DNA from: Paratinospora sagittata
Taxonomy: Eukaryota; Streptophyta; Magnoliopsida; Ranunculales; Menispermaceae
Reading direction: 5' to 3'
Length of the DNA: 64,000 bases
Assembly (NCBI GenBank): GCA_035771175.1
Contig: CM069593.1
Location: forward strand, 15,122,408-15,186,407
The notes beneath the pieces are model-generated. The model worked only from the letters and a program-made list of their open reading frames with translations. It had not been told where the DNA came from and did not search any database. This document shows positions 49,921 through 62,537 of this stretch, piece by piece. The first letter of the stretch is position 1. The number at the start of each line of letters is the position of its first letter. Position numbers and translations under genes: made by a program.

Positions 49921-51354
49921 ATGGCTTCTTCTTCTTCTGTTTCTATTACTCTCATCTCCAAATCCACAGTATTCCCAGAAGCTGGTCAATCCACCATTAA
50001 CACTAAGCTCAAGCTCTCTGTATCTGATCTTCCCATGCTCTCTTGCCATTACATTCAAAAGGGTCTTCTATTTTCTAACCCTCCTTTCACCATTGAAGCC
50101 CTTCTCGATCTTCTCAAAACAGGCCTTGCTAGAACACTGACCCACTTTCCGGCTCTTTCCGGTCGTCTTATTACAGACTCCGACGGCTTCATTTACGTTA
50201 CAACCAGCATTAATGAAACCGAAGCTCCCGGTGTCGACTTCGTTCACGCCAGTGCTCGCCACATGTCCATTACCCAGATCCTCTCTCCTGACGACGTTCC
50301 AGATTTCACCAAAGAGTTCTTCCCCTTTGATGGCGTCGTTAGTTACGATGGCCATTTCAAGCCGATAACTGCCGTCCAAGTAACGGAGCTTGACGACGGT
50401 GTGTTCATTGGCTGCGCCATTAATCACGCCGTTATGGACGGAACCTCGTTCTGGAACTTCTTCAACAGTTTTGCCGAGATGTGCAGAGAAGCGACGACGA
50501 TATCAAACCCTCCGGATTTTCGGCGGAACTTCGTTAAAGATTCTCAAGCTGTGCTTAGGCTTCCAGATGGGACTCCAGCGGTCACATTTGACGTTAACGC
50601 GCCGTTACGGGAACGGATCTTTCATTTCAGCAAGGAAGCCATTAAGAAGCTGAAATCTAGGGCAAATTCTACTGTTCATCAAAACGGGTCGTTGTTCTCA
50701 GAAACCGCAGAAATAATGGGAAAGCTTAGTAACGATATTCACCACTATTGGATTAACAAAGTTAACGAACAAGAAGTTCAGAAAGTAGAAATCTCATCAT
50801 TCCAATCTCTTTCTGCTCAGCTATGGCGTTCAGTAACACGAGCAAGAAAGCTTGCACCGATGAAGACGACGACGTTTCGAATGGCGGTGAATTGTCGGCA
50901 CCGGCTGAAGCCTCAAATCGATCCATACTACTTCGGCAACGCTATTCAAAGCGTTCCGACGTATGCTTCTGCAGGAGACCTCCTCTCTAAGGATCTTTAT
51001 TGGAGCGCGAATTTCTTGCGTGAAAGCGTCGCGGTCCACGACGACGCTGCGGTTCGCCGGGCAGTGGAGAATTGGGAGAAGAATCCGAGGTGTTTTCCGC
51101 TGGGAAACTTCGACGGTGCAATGATCACAATGGGAAGTTCGCCGAGGTTTCCGATGTACGATAATGATTTTGGGTGGGGGCGGCCAGTGGCAGTGCGAAG
51201 CGGGCGGGCGAACAAGTTTGACGGGAAGATATCGGCGTTTCCGGGAAGAGAAGGCGAGGGAAGCGTTGATTTGGAGGTGTGTTTGGCGCCGGAGACGATG
51301 GAGGGGTTGGAGAAGGACGTGGAGTTCATGCAGTACGTAACAAATGTGGAGTAA
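49921..51354 (+). CDS. BAHD acyltransferase 1 (At3g50280-like group)
   Basis: An intronless 477-residue enzyme of the HXXXD acyl-CoA-dependent acyltransferase family, a normal length for BAHD proteins, acting in the cytosol. The catalytic HXXXD is present as NHAVMD (His169, Asp173), and the structural DFGWG motif starts at residue 416 in NDFGWGRPV. The N-terminal half has the typical LSDLPMLSCHYIQKG-like and LARTLTHFPALSGRL blocks. The overall pattern (ISKSTVFP start, HAVMDGTSFWNFFNSFAEM, GKISAFPGREGEGSVDLEVC) fits the uncharacterised acetyltransferase At3g50280-like group, so the acyl donor and acceptor cannot be named. A TATA box lies 48 bases upstream. A close tandem paralogue starts at 61059. 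All key residues are intact. Confidence 0.95.
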   Translation: MASSSSVSITLISKSTVFPEAGQSTINTKLKLSVSDLPMLSCHYIQKGLLFSNPPFTIEALLDLLKTGLARTLTHFPALSGRLITDSDGFIYVTTSINETEAPGVDFVHASARHMSITQILSPDDVPDFTKEFFPFDGVVSYDGHFKPITAVQVTELDDGVFIGCAINHAVMDGTSFWNFFNSFAEMCREATTISNPPDFRRNFVKDSQAVLRLPDGTPAVTFDVNAPLRERIFHFSKEAIKKLKSRANSTVHQNGSLFSETAEIMGKLSNDIHHYWINKVNEQEVQKVEISSFQSLSAQLWRSVTRARKLAPMKTTTFRMAVNCRHRLKPQIDPYYFGNAIQSVPTYASAGDLLSKDLYWSANFLRESVAVHDDAAVRRAVENWEKNPRCFPLGNFDGAMITMGSSPRFPMYDNDFGWGRPVAVRSGRANKFDGKISAFPGREGEGSVDLEVCLAPETMEGLEKDVEFMQYVTNVE

Positions 51355-54300
51355 AGGAGCTCAGCAGTGATCACGAGAAACCTGTGGTTCTTTATTTCAA
51401 TGGTTAAAAATCATTGTCGTATCAGTTTTTAAATTTAATACATACAATGTTTGACGTATTATATTTGTAGCAATGTGGAGATTTTAATTTTCTTAGTATT
51501 TCTTTTTATTTTCATTGCCAGCTATATCTAGCAACTTTTGTAGAAATGGATTAGTATTTCCACCTTAAATCGAAGTAATCGATGGGAGATTCGGTTATAC
51601 TTCATGCTTAATTACATAGATTGTTTATTCATGAAAAAATAATTACATATATTTTTTTTTAAAAAAATAAGTGAAAGGATGTATGAAATAACAAAAATGC
51701 TAGAAACATTAGGGAAATCAATGAAACAATACGACACCCTAAATTTTTGTCTAAAAGGCTTATAATCTCATGCAGTGCTCGGGTTCAATAAAGTTGTATA
51801 CTAGCACATCAAAAAGTTATATACTAATACATCAAATGGAAATTTAAGTATTATACCCAACAATGTAAAATTTAAATTTAATTTGATAATTTGATAACTT
51901 TCTTAATTTGATAATTTAATTTGGAAACCTACATTATGAAAAGTGTGTTTTCATTGCGCCACTCAAAAAAAAAGGGAAAATGCTAATCTAACTACAAAAT
52001 ATTGCTACTAAACATTTATATTTATTGGATAATTTATTACACACCTTGAGATATGTGTAACATACACATTTAATGAACATGAATGTGTAGTTGAATTGTA
52101 GTTCAAAAATAAAAATAAAATAATAAATTAAAGTTTGATGTTTATTTGAAAAGTTATGTTATATGGATTGAAAACACTACACCAATTGCTATAAATCACC
52201 GTAACATTAGCTTTTAACTTTAATATATCAAAACAATACATTTTTTAATGAAATTACAAATCTAATGTGAATGCAAACGACCAAAATATCAAATCCATAC
52301 CTAATATGGTGAGTCACCATTGATAGGAAAGACAGGTTTATTATTTGACTTACAATTTCATGTGATGGTGCATTATCCAAGATTATAATGATGCATTGAT
52401 GTAAAATTTTCTATCATTGTCACTTGAATATAACTATTTGTTTGTGTATTTATATAAAAAAATATAACTATTATATATATATATATATACTTATGAGTGG
52501 CGTATGGTCATTATATGGTTTTGTTCTTACTCTGTGCTATATATGGTACGTAGCATTACGCGGTATGACATTTTTGACCTGGCCATCAAGCCATTTGGGT
52601 CAACTTTAGTTCATTAATTTAGAAGCAGTTGTAAGGAATTTCACTTACTCATGCTGAAACCTGCCTATTCTGATCTGTTTGTATTTTATATTAGTTAGAA
52701 TAATAACTATATTGAATAATATAATAATTTAGATGGACCTTGGAAATGTTGATATTCAATTTGGACATTCATGAAATTAGTACTGTCATGGTCACTATTT
52801 TGGCTTTGATTAGCAAGCATTTTTAAATTTCCAATACCAGAGAATGCAACTTAATTCTGTGTACCCAACCCTCCAAATATTAGCTAAGCAAGGTCTTTGA
52901 AAATTAAAGAAAAAGGAAAGATGAATTGGGTAAATTACCACTCAATTTATGCAAAAATATTTGGCAATTGCTAGCATTCAAGTCCTATATAACTATGCAA
53001 TGACTTGAAATAAAGCCTAGCTAGCAATGAGCCTATGATTAAGAGTTTCATCATCTAGTTTAATATCCATATATAAATTATAAATGAAATACGGCTACAA
53101 TAATGCAAATTGAGTTGAAATCACCATCATAGACACGAGCTTGAAATATTCATTTGTTCGTCATCAAGCTTTATTAGCCACATCTTTGGCTACAACATGG
53201 TTTCTTAGATAATTGATATTAAATTCAGAACGTAGTAAAAGAAAATTTTCAATAATATTACAGCATCGTTAATTAGTTCAGTATTCTATATATACTAGGG
53301 TTCATGCATATATATTACATGCTACATAGTCCATGAAATTTCAATAATTAAGTGTATTAAAATGATGACAAGCACATATATGCCTCTTTCAATTAATAAT
53401 TAGATTGGAAGGGACCCATGTATTATCCCTCTTAATTTCAAAATATCTATTATTTAGAAGTATATATCTAACATTATTAAAAAGATTTTTTAAGTGTACG
53501 GCTTAATATTTAAAGGATATATTTACATAGGTAAAAAAAATGCTTAAAATAGTGTATGTCAATAGAAACATTTTCATTAATGTACCATTGGATATTTTTA
53601 AATCTTATATAAACCTATGATTTAAGGCAGTTTTATGTTACATAAAGGTGATGTCCACTTTAGATGTTAACGTAGCATTACTCGTACACATAGACAACGC
53701 AATACAACGTCACAATGCGTTAAGCCCTGGCAGGCAATCTGATATTGGAAGACCTAATGATATATCAAACATATTGGTGTTGGTAACATATATTTGAGAG
53801 GAACATAAATATACATAAATACATGACATTGGATCGGTCGTTGTCTTGTCTTTCATGATTACATGCATGCACCGTGCTGGGTTGGGTGCGGTGATAATGG
53901 AGATATATATGGAGATGGGATTCTCCAACACGCGCTAGCGGATGTCCCTCTTAGTGCCAGTAAGCTTGTCACTGAAGTGATCTCTCCCTTTAACATGAAT
54001 CACAGATGATTCTTTCACCTGATCTCTATCTATACTATATATACTATGTTGCTGATAGATATATAGATGTATAGATAGCTACACTGATGAGATTAATTAC
54101 ATATATATAGCTACCTACTTTGCTACTTAAAAGGGAGGAGGGGACAACAAATGACTAAGTTCAGGCCCTCAGAAGTATTCATGCTTATTTAATGGAATAT
54201 GTTATCCTATTAATTCTGAGTTGAATTCTTTCTATTAAATGTGCGTAATACAACAAATACGAGAGTCTATATGCTTTTACATTAATAGAAACTGAGTGTT

Positions 54301-56817
54301 GAATAAATATTATACATGAACATACATATAAGAAGAGATTAATTAAAGTTCATGAATGTTCTAAGAAAGCTACATGCATGCAGTTGATCTACTTGTATAT
54401 ATTCAAAGAATGAATATTCTTGTCAACTGCAGCGGTTAGAGAGAGCTTTAGGCCAAATTAATTAACGATAAAGGAAAAAGCAATCCAATATTATCCATAT
54501 GGATATATACCTACCTACCTAATTTATTAAGCTGCTGCCTGCTTTATAAGGTTATATATATATCTATATATTGTCAAATTAAAACTTTCCCTTCTTTTTA
54601 TAAGAAAGCTAGGATGTTTCATTAATTAAAGAAACAAAATACAAAGGAACACCTGCAACAACATTAATTTTTTTTATTGGGTTAATATTACACTTGAACT
54701 TGGATTACCTTTAGAAAGAGAGAAAAGAAAGTTATTTGAGATATTGGTGCAAGTAATCTCGGCCTAAGAGCCTCCTATACTTAGAATTTAGACTAAAGTT
54801 TACCATTCTAAGAATAAAAAAACAAACAGAACTGTTGACAACACTAAAGAAAATGAATACTTAAAACTGTTTGAGAGTTGTTAGTTCTTGAGGTTCTGTT
54901 CTCAGATCATAATACAAATTAACATTGAGGGCATCAAATTCCCAAATGTGGTTGCAGTACCGGTTCTCCTCAATGTCTATCTTAAAACATGGCATCCGTG
55001 CACTGTGGTAACAGTAAGCAGTCGAAAATTAATCTTATATATAAGAATGCATGTAATCCACAAAGAGAAAAATGAGAATCTGATCTTAAGGCTCTTATCT
55101 CTTTTTTTTTTTTTTGCTCTTCAATTTCATGACAAGACTTTTATGAAGCTTGTGCGTAAATTAGGGCGGTCACGAGGACAGGGCAAAAGGCAAACGTGTT
55201 CACCACACTACCAATAATATATGTCTCTCTGGAGCTAGCTATTTGGTGCTGGTGTGATAACTGATGGCACTTAGTAACGTCAGGCACAGTTGAGCATCAA
55301 TCCAATTCTTATCAAGATGATGATGCCAATACGTACCATTATTTGATTTTTCAATGCCCTAGCTAAAGTTAGTTCTTTCCAATCTTCATACCTCACGTCC
55401 ATCACCACATTAACTTGGAAGAATCCAATTCTTTAGAATTCAGTTCTACCTTTTAGTGCATGCATGACCATGCACAATATTTTATTATATATTCATATAG
55501 ATATAGATCCTATATGCTGGAGACTTGAGTTTCATCAGAGCACTTATTAATTAATCAATTAATTCCATGTTAACCATATATTTATATATATATCATATAT
55601 TGATATTGTCATGATTCATTAGTTAATTAATGCCAGAAATCAATATTACACATTAATTTGCAGTAATTGTCAATGGTATAACTAGAAGTCTAGGGCCTAG
55701 CTACTTGTAGAAAGATTCTCCTGCACTATAATTCTTTATCAGCTGAGGATGGGAGGGGTCTCTATTAAGACAAAACTAAATGAATGTCTATCAAAAGATA
55801 AGCGAACAAAAGAGAAAGATTGGTATAGAAGGACGGGAAGGATCTCATAGTTCTGCAAATAAATCCCATCCAGTACATAGATTTTCAAATATATTTCAAA
55901 CGGGAATTAAAATGACGCAAGAGCTGCTGTAGTAACATTAGCTAGCTTAGGCCCTAGCCTTTTTTTTTTTTTTTCTCTAAAAGAAAAGGCTAGCTACATA
56001 AATTTTTCACATTTGGAATATGTCCTACCAACAATGCATGTCATATATAAATCATTCTAAAAAACACGCAGACACAAAGTACTTGGCCGAAGACAAGGTG
56101 AGTACCTAAGCCCTATATGAAAGCAGGCAATACCCAAAGACAAGAGGGCAAAGCCTCAAAACAAGGTGCATAGGCTCAAAATAAGACCAAAAAAAAACTA
56201 ATTAATAACCATTGATACGCCATAATTTTATTAATATTAGTAAGGAGACTTGAATTCTCCCCGACTTGTGAAAGTGGCAACCAGTTAAGCAAATGCATAT
56301 TGGGAGCTTCCAATTCAACATTGCAATATTAATTCTAAGTTAGACAAACTTTTGTGCTTTCTATTCATAAAATGTCAAATTGAGTTAGTTGGTTGGTTAA
56401 TTGGTTCTTTTATTGTTCATTATCTTAATTAATTTCTATTAAAGTTAGTTAGTATAAATTATTTCTTTTTAATCATTATTTTTTGTTGGTCAAATTAGTA
56501 TCTATATAATATATATATCAAAAATGCTAAAACAACCTAAAAATACAGATTGAGAACTATATCCACACAAATACAGTTAATAGTGAGCGGTGGTTGTTTT
56601 CTTTTTTTCTTATTTTTTTATTACGGATGTGGTAATTTGTTTATTTGCAGTTGATAATATAGAATTTGATTTCCTTTCCACTGTACACGCATTTTCATAA
56701 TTGATCAAAACTTGTGCATTTGTTGCTATCATTACATAGAAAACAATCAATGTCAATCAAATTGAGGCTTATATTAAGTGCATTGCTAGCTACTAATCAT
56801 ATAAAATCTGAAACTTG

Positions 56818-56860
<43 letters not shown>

Positions 56861-58374
56861 TTGACTAAATGATAATTCAACCTAGGTATCGAATAATATC
56901 TTATAATTAAGCTTGATAATGATCAAAATAAATAATATGCATATTTGGTAAAGATATAAACAGCTAGCCTACCAGTTAACATTGGAGTACTGGAGGAATA
57001 GAGCCTTGAAAAGGGTTGAAGTCAAACAATATAAAATTTTGTTGACCGATATCGAGAGGTGTTTAAGTGGCACGTGGTTAATTAGCTGGACCCGCCGACA
57101 AATATGAAAAACGGTTGGTTGACAAGGGAACCGACTTTTCTTCCCCAAATTCCCGCTAAGCAGCCTAATCATTTCCAGCCGTCCCCGTTAATTAATTTAA
57201 CTTATTAGTTTAATTACAACTAATACGGACACAAGGATTTTTTATTTTTTATTTTTAAAAAGGATTTTGATATTCAGATTCTAAGAACTATTAGCCAACC
57301 TTTTTAGGGATATGAGCAGGCCTCTGGCCTGAGCTGGACTGGACGGCCAAGTGTCATTCTTCTCCCCATATTTTGTGGGCCCAATTTTATTATTATATTT
57401 TCGACAGTTGGTAGTGCATCTGTAACCGCCATCTAGGAACTTCCAGCCGTTAAGGTCCTCGTTCAGCTTCCAAATTAACATAACGCGGTTGGCTTTTGAA
57501 TGGAATATTTAAATATGAAAAATGGTATTTTAACAACAAAAAATACAAATAGATATGAAACTAACATGTAAAGAAGTTCTTATATTAAAGTTGAGCAATA
57601 CTAAAAAATAGTGAAAATAACACACAAATTGTTACAAATCACTAATTATATCATATTTATGATTTTAATAAACTTAAATATATTTTTTTAACACAACTAC
57701 AAATGTGATGTGAAGGATTTTTATATTAAATTTATAGTAATTTGTGTGAGATTTTCAATCTCTATGACATTTTTTATTAAAGTTTAAGGGTTTGAGACAC
57801 ATTTATTGGAAGAAGTTTATTATTTTGCTCTCACCTTGAAGGGGGACTAGTATTGTTAATTTCTATCTATCTTTGCATCATATATATAGTTTGGGCTCTT
57901 ATCTGATAGTTATATAGTTTTTGGGTTACATAATTTTTAACATGATATCAAGTAATTTTATTTAAGAGGTCTCGTGCCCAAATTTCCTTACAAGCATATT
58001 TACTTATTTATTTTATTTATTAATTATATCTTTTCTTCAAAAAAAAAAAAAGTTTACGTGTCATCATGTATATGAAAGAGGGTATTATTATCTATATATC
58101 TTCACATAATATATATAGTTGGACTTCTATCTAATAGTTATAACTTTTAAGTTATGTGGTTTTTGACATGTATCGCACCCAAAATTGTGAGGATATCACA
58201 TGAAATAAAAAAAAAAATGCTTGTTAAAGCTAATATACTTATTGTTATAGGCCCTAAGGGTGATCGAATTTGAACAAATAACCATTATCTAAAGGTTTAA
58301 GTTCGATTTTTTTGAGAAATATTATAAAGTGGAATGGTATAGTGCTTTCGAGTTTTTTTAAGTTCAAGCCAACT

Positions 58375-58410
<36 letters not shown>

Positions 58411-59020
58411 GAAGAAGAAGAAAGAAGAAGGTGTTTTTATGTTCTTTTTACTTGTGACCACACCAAGTGAAGAAAATCCAATTAATTATTCACCTTGTAT
58501 TTAATGCAATTTTAATATAGAAATGCAACAATACTACGTCCACAAGCTTGGCTTTTAAAAATAAAAAGCAGTGGCCAGTGGGTCCTATGACACATATAGA
58601 AGCCGTATAGAAATTCAGGAACATGCAATATTGTCCCGGCGTTTTGCTCCAAGTGCCATAAACGGCGCACCTACTTTTATTTTCCTCCAATTACCATGCA
58701 AAGGGCGCATACTTTTTGTGATTTTACTTTGATGCTTGCTTTAGATCCGTTGACCCAAAAAAACAAAAAAAAATTAAAAAAAAAAGAATCAGATTATTTT
58801 TCAAGCTGCGAGTCAAGACCCTGTAGCCTGTAGGGACATCATCAACTTTTCGTCGTTCAGAAAACAATAAAAAAAAAAAATGGAATAAAACCTTCTTCTT
58901 CTTTTTTTGTATGTTCAAAAATTAATTTTTATATATAATTAGTAATAATAATAAATTCAACAACCTGAATGTTTTGGTTGATAAAATTTGGAAAAGTTAT
59001 ACAAAACATTACTTTTAATT
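51355..59020. other. Long AT-rich intergenic region between BAHD genes
   Basis: About 7.6 kb with no recognised gene. It contains TA microsatellites (52461-52489, 56822-56858), poly-A tracts (58378-58402), and the segment 53840-54450 discussed in findings. Short open frames (for example 54888-55217) show no family features. Confidence 0.55.
56822..56858. repeat. (TA)n microsatellite
   Basis: About 36 bases of uninterrupted TA repeats. Confidence 0.95.
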
Positions 59021-59029
59021 GATATTGAG

Positions 59030-60000
59030 GAGATAAAGAAAATTTTATTGAGTGTAAGACGGCCCCGAATACGTTTGTATGGTATTATACAAAGAATGGG
59101 GAGTACAATGTCAGAAGTGGATACGGGCTCCAATTAAAAGAAGATAATAGAGTTGAAGACTCCCAAATTGATAGCAACAAACTCGTGTGGCGAAAGGTCT
59201 GGAAGCTCATAATTTTCCAAAAAAATTAAATCTTTTGTTGGAGACTTATTCAAAATGCCCTCCCAACTAGAGATAGTTTAAAAAAGGAGAACATCATCGA
59301 ATCTGCAGCCTGCAAGGAATGTTGGGAAGAGATTGAAACAAGAGCTCATGCCATCGCCAGGTGCAAAAGGGCAAGTGATACATGAGATCTTATTCCATAG
59401 GGGGTCTATCAGCAAAAACTACATGTTTTTCTTTAATTATGGCTTGTGGAAAGAACTTTTCATATTGGCTGAGGTGAACATTTTGGAAAGAATGATGATG
59501 ATTTACTGGACCTTTGGTAGTTGGACCCCTCCTCCGCAGGGGAAATTAAAGTTAAATGCGGATGCTAACACTTATTAGAGACTCATAGGGGCAGTTGCCG
59601 ACGGCTTTTGCCAAGAGGTTTGAAGGTAGCATGGATGTTTCTATAGTAGAATTGCTGGCCATAAGACAGTCTTAAATTAGCATTAGAAGTAGGCATTCAG
59701 GTGGATATTATCGAAGGAGATTCTTCTACATCCATTCATGCCATTCGATCTCCTGTCAGGGAGCACTCGGAAATGGGAGAAATTGTCGAAAACTGTAAAA
59801 CTATCTAAGATCCTGGCCAAATGTTAGTGTCAACTCTATTTCCAAAAATGGAACACAACCGCCCATAGACTAAGTAAATTGTTATATCCATTGATCATGT
59901 TTCAGTATGGCTTGAGGAGATTCTTCCAATCATTTCTGATGTTGTCTTTATTAAAGTTGGTCCTCCTCTCCCATGAAGGGCTGGGTTTTCAAAAAAAAAA
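59030..60000 (+). mobile_element. LINE 3' fragment with zf-RVT and RNase H remnants
   Basis: The plus strand reads a zf-RVT type domain: NGEYNVRSGYGLQL, VWRKVWKL, QNALPTRDSL, and CKECWEEIETRAHAI. A RNase-H-like part follows, beginning PPPQGKLKLNADA (59527 onward), with later blocks NTTAHRLSKL. Frameshifts and stops are frequent. It ends in an A-run at 59991-60000. This is a different LINE lineage from the one at 1-5772, which shows no RNase H. Confidence 0.75.
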
Positions 60001-60900
60001 GTAATAATAAATTGAGAAATCATTTTTTTATGCAAAATAGCCACTTCAACTCTATGAGAGCGTTTGACACGTGAGATATCAACCTTTTTATTCTATTGCA
60101 ACGAAATAAAATAATCCCGACCTAAACGTCGAGATTATTTTATCTCACTCTTCTTCTTCTTTTCAAAAAATAAAAAAATAAAACCGATTTGCTGGTTTTG
60201 TAAATTGCAAAAGTAGGATTTTTTTGGTTTAATGTAATTTTAAAGAAGAATTATGTTTAAAAAAATATTTAATTATTTTTTATTTTAATTCCAAACCTGT
60301 CAAACATAGGATGACTTTCTTTTTAATCTTATTTATATTGCACTATTCTAATTTTATTCGATTTAATTTTATAAAAATAATTATATCTTATTATGTGCTC
60401 CAAACGAGATCTATATGTATCACTTTTTGCACTCTTGTATACTATATAAGCTACTAAGACTATTTGTAGGGGTGCGCAAATTTGTCTTGAATGTACTAAT
60501 ACGGACTTCAAATATTAATCACATAACCCATAAAAGATACATAAGATCAAGTAAATATTAATCAAAATTGAATGATCTATTTAGATTGAATACTAATTAG
60601 ATCTAAGAGTGATGCTGGGGTTACGCGGGTTTTGGCATCGGACCCGCGTACCAATAGTTTTTTTCTACATCTAAATCTAAAGGACTGAATTAGATTTTAC
60701 TCTAATTAAATTTAGATTTGATCCTATTTTTATAAAATCCAATCTATATTTTGGATTTATCCCTGCTCCACAGAGTAACCACACTTCCCATTTGTCGGCT
60801 TTCCCCATAATAAAAATAAATAATAAAAAAAAGGAGCGAAAAGAAAATAATAAACAAATGCAGAGAAAACAACCAACGACAACTTCCACCAGACAACAAG
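60001..60900. other. Intergenic, upstream of the second BAHD gene
   Basis: AT-rich, with a small perfect-looking foldback (60103-60146). No gene was recognised. Confidence 0.5.
60103..60146. repeat. Short inverted repeat (hairpin)
   Basis: Arms of 19 bases, GAAATAAAATAATCCCGAC and the complement of GTCGAGATTATTTTATCTC, 17 of 19 paired, around a 6-base loop. Confidence 0.85.
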
Positions 60901-60926
60901 TTCATGCATCCAAGCCCACCCCACTG

Positions 60927-60934
60927 TATATAAA
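60927..60934 (+). promoter_or_regulatory. TATA box of BAHD gene 2
   Basis: TATATAAA, 125 bases before the start codon, in sequence (AAGTTCATGCATCCAAGCCC ... TATATAAAC) matching the promoter of BAHD gene 1. Confidence 0.75.
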
Positions 60935-61058
60935 CCCCTCTACCATTGTTTCTGAGATCGCCACACCCACTTACTAAGCCAAAAGCAAGAACAAGAGCAA
61001 GAATAAGAGCGAGAGAGTGTGAGTAATTCATTAAAGAAGAAGAAGAAGAGCAACGAAA

Positions 61059-62537
61059 ATGCCTTCCTTACCTTCTTTAACTCTCATCTCCAAATCCACC
61101 GTCTTTCCCTCATCGGAATCTGCCATGTCCGATCTCAAGCTCTCCGTCTCCGATCTCCCCATGCTTTCTTGCCATTACATCCAAAAGGGCGTTTTACTCA
61201 CTCGCCCTTATCAACCCTTCTCAATCACCTCTTTCCTCGCTCTCCTCAAGCTCGCTCTCGCTCGCGCTCTCACCCACTTTCCACCGTTAGCCGGCCGTCT
61301 CACCACCGATCTCGACGGCTTCATTTACGTCGCCTGCAACGATGCCGGAGTCGAATTCTTCCACTCCAATGCTACCCATTTGTTCATAACCGACGTTCTA
61401 TCTCCAATTCATGTTCCCGAGTTCGTCAAAGAGTTCTTCGCCTTGGACGGCTCCGTCAGCTACGACGGCCATTTCAAACCGATCATGGCCGTCCAAGTGA
61501 CTGAGCTCTCCGACGGCGTCTTCATCGGTTGCACCGTCAACCACGCCGTTACCGACGGCACGTCGTTCTGGAACTTCTTTAACACCTTCGCTGAGATGGC
61601 TAGAGGCGAGACGGTTACCTCGAGGCCGCCGGACTTTCGTCAGAATTTCGTCAAGGATTCGATGGCGGTGCTTACGTTCCCTGATGGGTCTCCGAAGGTG
61701 ACTTTCGATGTCGACGCACCGTTGCAAGAGAGAATCTTTCATTTTAGCCGGGAAGCCATTATCAAGCTAAAATCTAGGGCGAATTCTCCGACAAGGAAGC
61801 AGCTGGTAATTGAAGATGATGATTTAATAATTTCAGAAGTGATGGGAAAGCTTAGTAACGATCTTTGGTTCAAAATTAACGGAAACGAGAACCAGAATCC
61901 TGATCATCTTAAAAGCTTGTCAATTACAAAGAAAAAGGTCGAAATTTCTTCCTTCCAATCTCTCTGTGCCCAGCTATGGCGTTCAGTCACGCGGGCAAGA
62001 AAGCTCGAACCTTCAAAGGAAACGACGTTTCGAATGGCAGCGAATTGCCGGCACCGGCTGGAGCCACCGATCGAATGCCGTTACTTCGGCAACGCAATTC
62101 AAAGCATTCCGACGTATGCATCTGCCGGAGAACTCCTCTCTAAGGATCTTCATTGGAGTGCAAATTTGTTGCACGAAATCGTGGCGGCCCACGAAGACGC
62201 TGCGGTTCGCCGGGAGGTGGAGAATTGGGAGAAGAATCCGAGGTGTTTTCCTCTCGGAAACTTCGACGGTGCAATGATCACGATGGGAAGCTCGCCGAGG
62301 TTTCCGATGTACGATAACGATTTCGGGTGGGGACGTCCCGTCGCGGTACGTAGCGGACGAGCGAACAAGTTTGACGGTAAGATATCGGCTTTTCCGGGGA
62401 GAGAAGGCGATGGTAGCGTTGATTTGGAGGTGTGTCTTGCGCCCGATAAGATGGCGCTGTTGGAGGCCGATACGGAGTTCATGCTGTTGATTATTTGGCT
62501 CGTCCTATTCGTGGGCGTTTATGTCATTTTACTATGA
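61059..62537 (+). CDS. BAHD acyltransferase 2 with transposon-derived C-terminus
   Basis: Tandem paralogue of the gene at 49921, also intronless. HXXXD is present as NHAVTD (His162, Asp166), and DFGWG starts at residue 421. It has the same LSVSDLPMLSCHYIQKG and GKISAFPGREGDGSVDLEVC blocks, with an extra Lys/Asp-rich loop around residues 245-290. The frame agrees with the paralogue up to residue 475 (EFM). From base 62485 the sequence is a copia LTR, so the last residues (in the paralogue a tail of about seven after this Met) are replaced by 17 hydrophobic residues, LLIIWLVLFVGVYVILL, and a stop at 62535. The catalytic centre and DFGWG are untouched, so activity may survive. The new tail is membrane-segment-like and could destabilise or relocate the protein. 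Confidence 0.92.
   Translation: MPSLPSLTLISKSTVFPSSESAMSDLKLSVSDLPMLSCHYIQKGVLLTRPYQPFSITSFLALLKLALARALTHFPPLAGRLTTDLDGFIYVACNDAGVEFFHSNATHLFITDVLSPIHVPEFVKEFFALDGSVSYDGHFKPIMAVQVTELSDGVFIGCTVNHAVTDGTSFWNFFNTFAEMARGETVTSRPPDFRQNFVKDSMAVLTFPDGSPKVTFDVDAPLQERIFHFSREAIIKLKSRANSPTRKQLVIEDDDLIISEVMGKLSNDLWFKINGNENQNPDHLKSLSITKKKVEISSFQSLCAQLWRSVTRARKLEPSKETTFRMAANCRHRLEPPIECRYFGNAIQSIPTYASAGELLSKDLHWSANLLHEIVAAHEDAAVRREVENWEKNPRCFPLGNFDGAMITMGSSPRFPMYDNDFGWGRPVAVRSGRANKFDGKISAFPGREGDGSVDLEVCLAPDKMALLEADTEFMLLIIWLVLFVGVYVILL

Noticed and set aside
54888..55217. 109-codon open frame between the BAHD genes
   Set aside because: Composition and lack of any recognisable motif or neighbouring exon suggest chance.
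56060..56180. AAGACAAGGTG-type repeated phrases, possible repeat or gag fragment
   Set aside because: Too short and irregular to assign; no protein similarity recognised.
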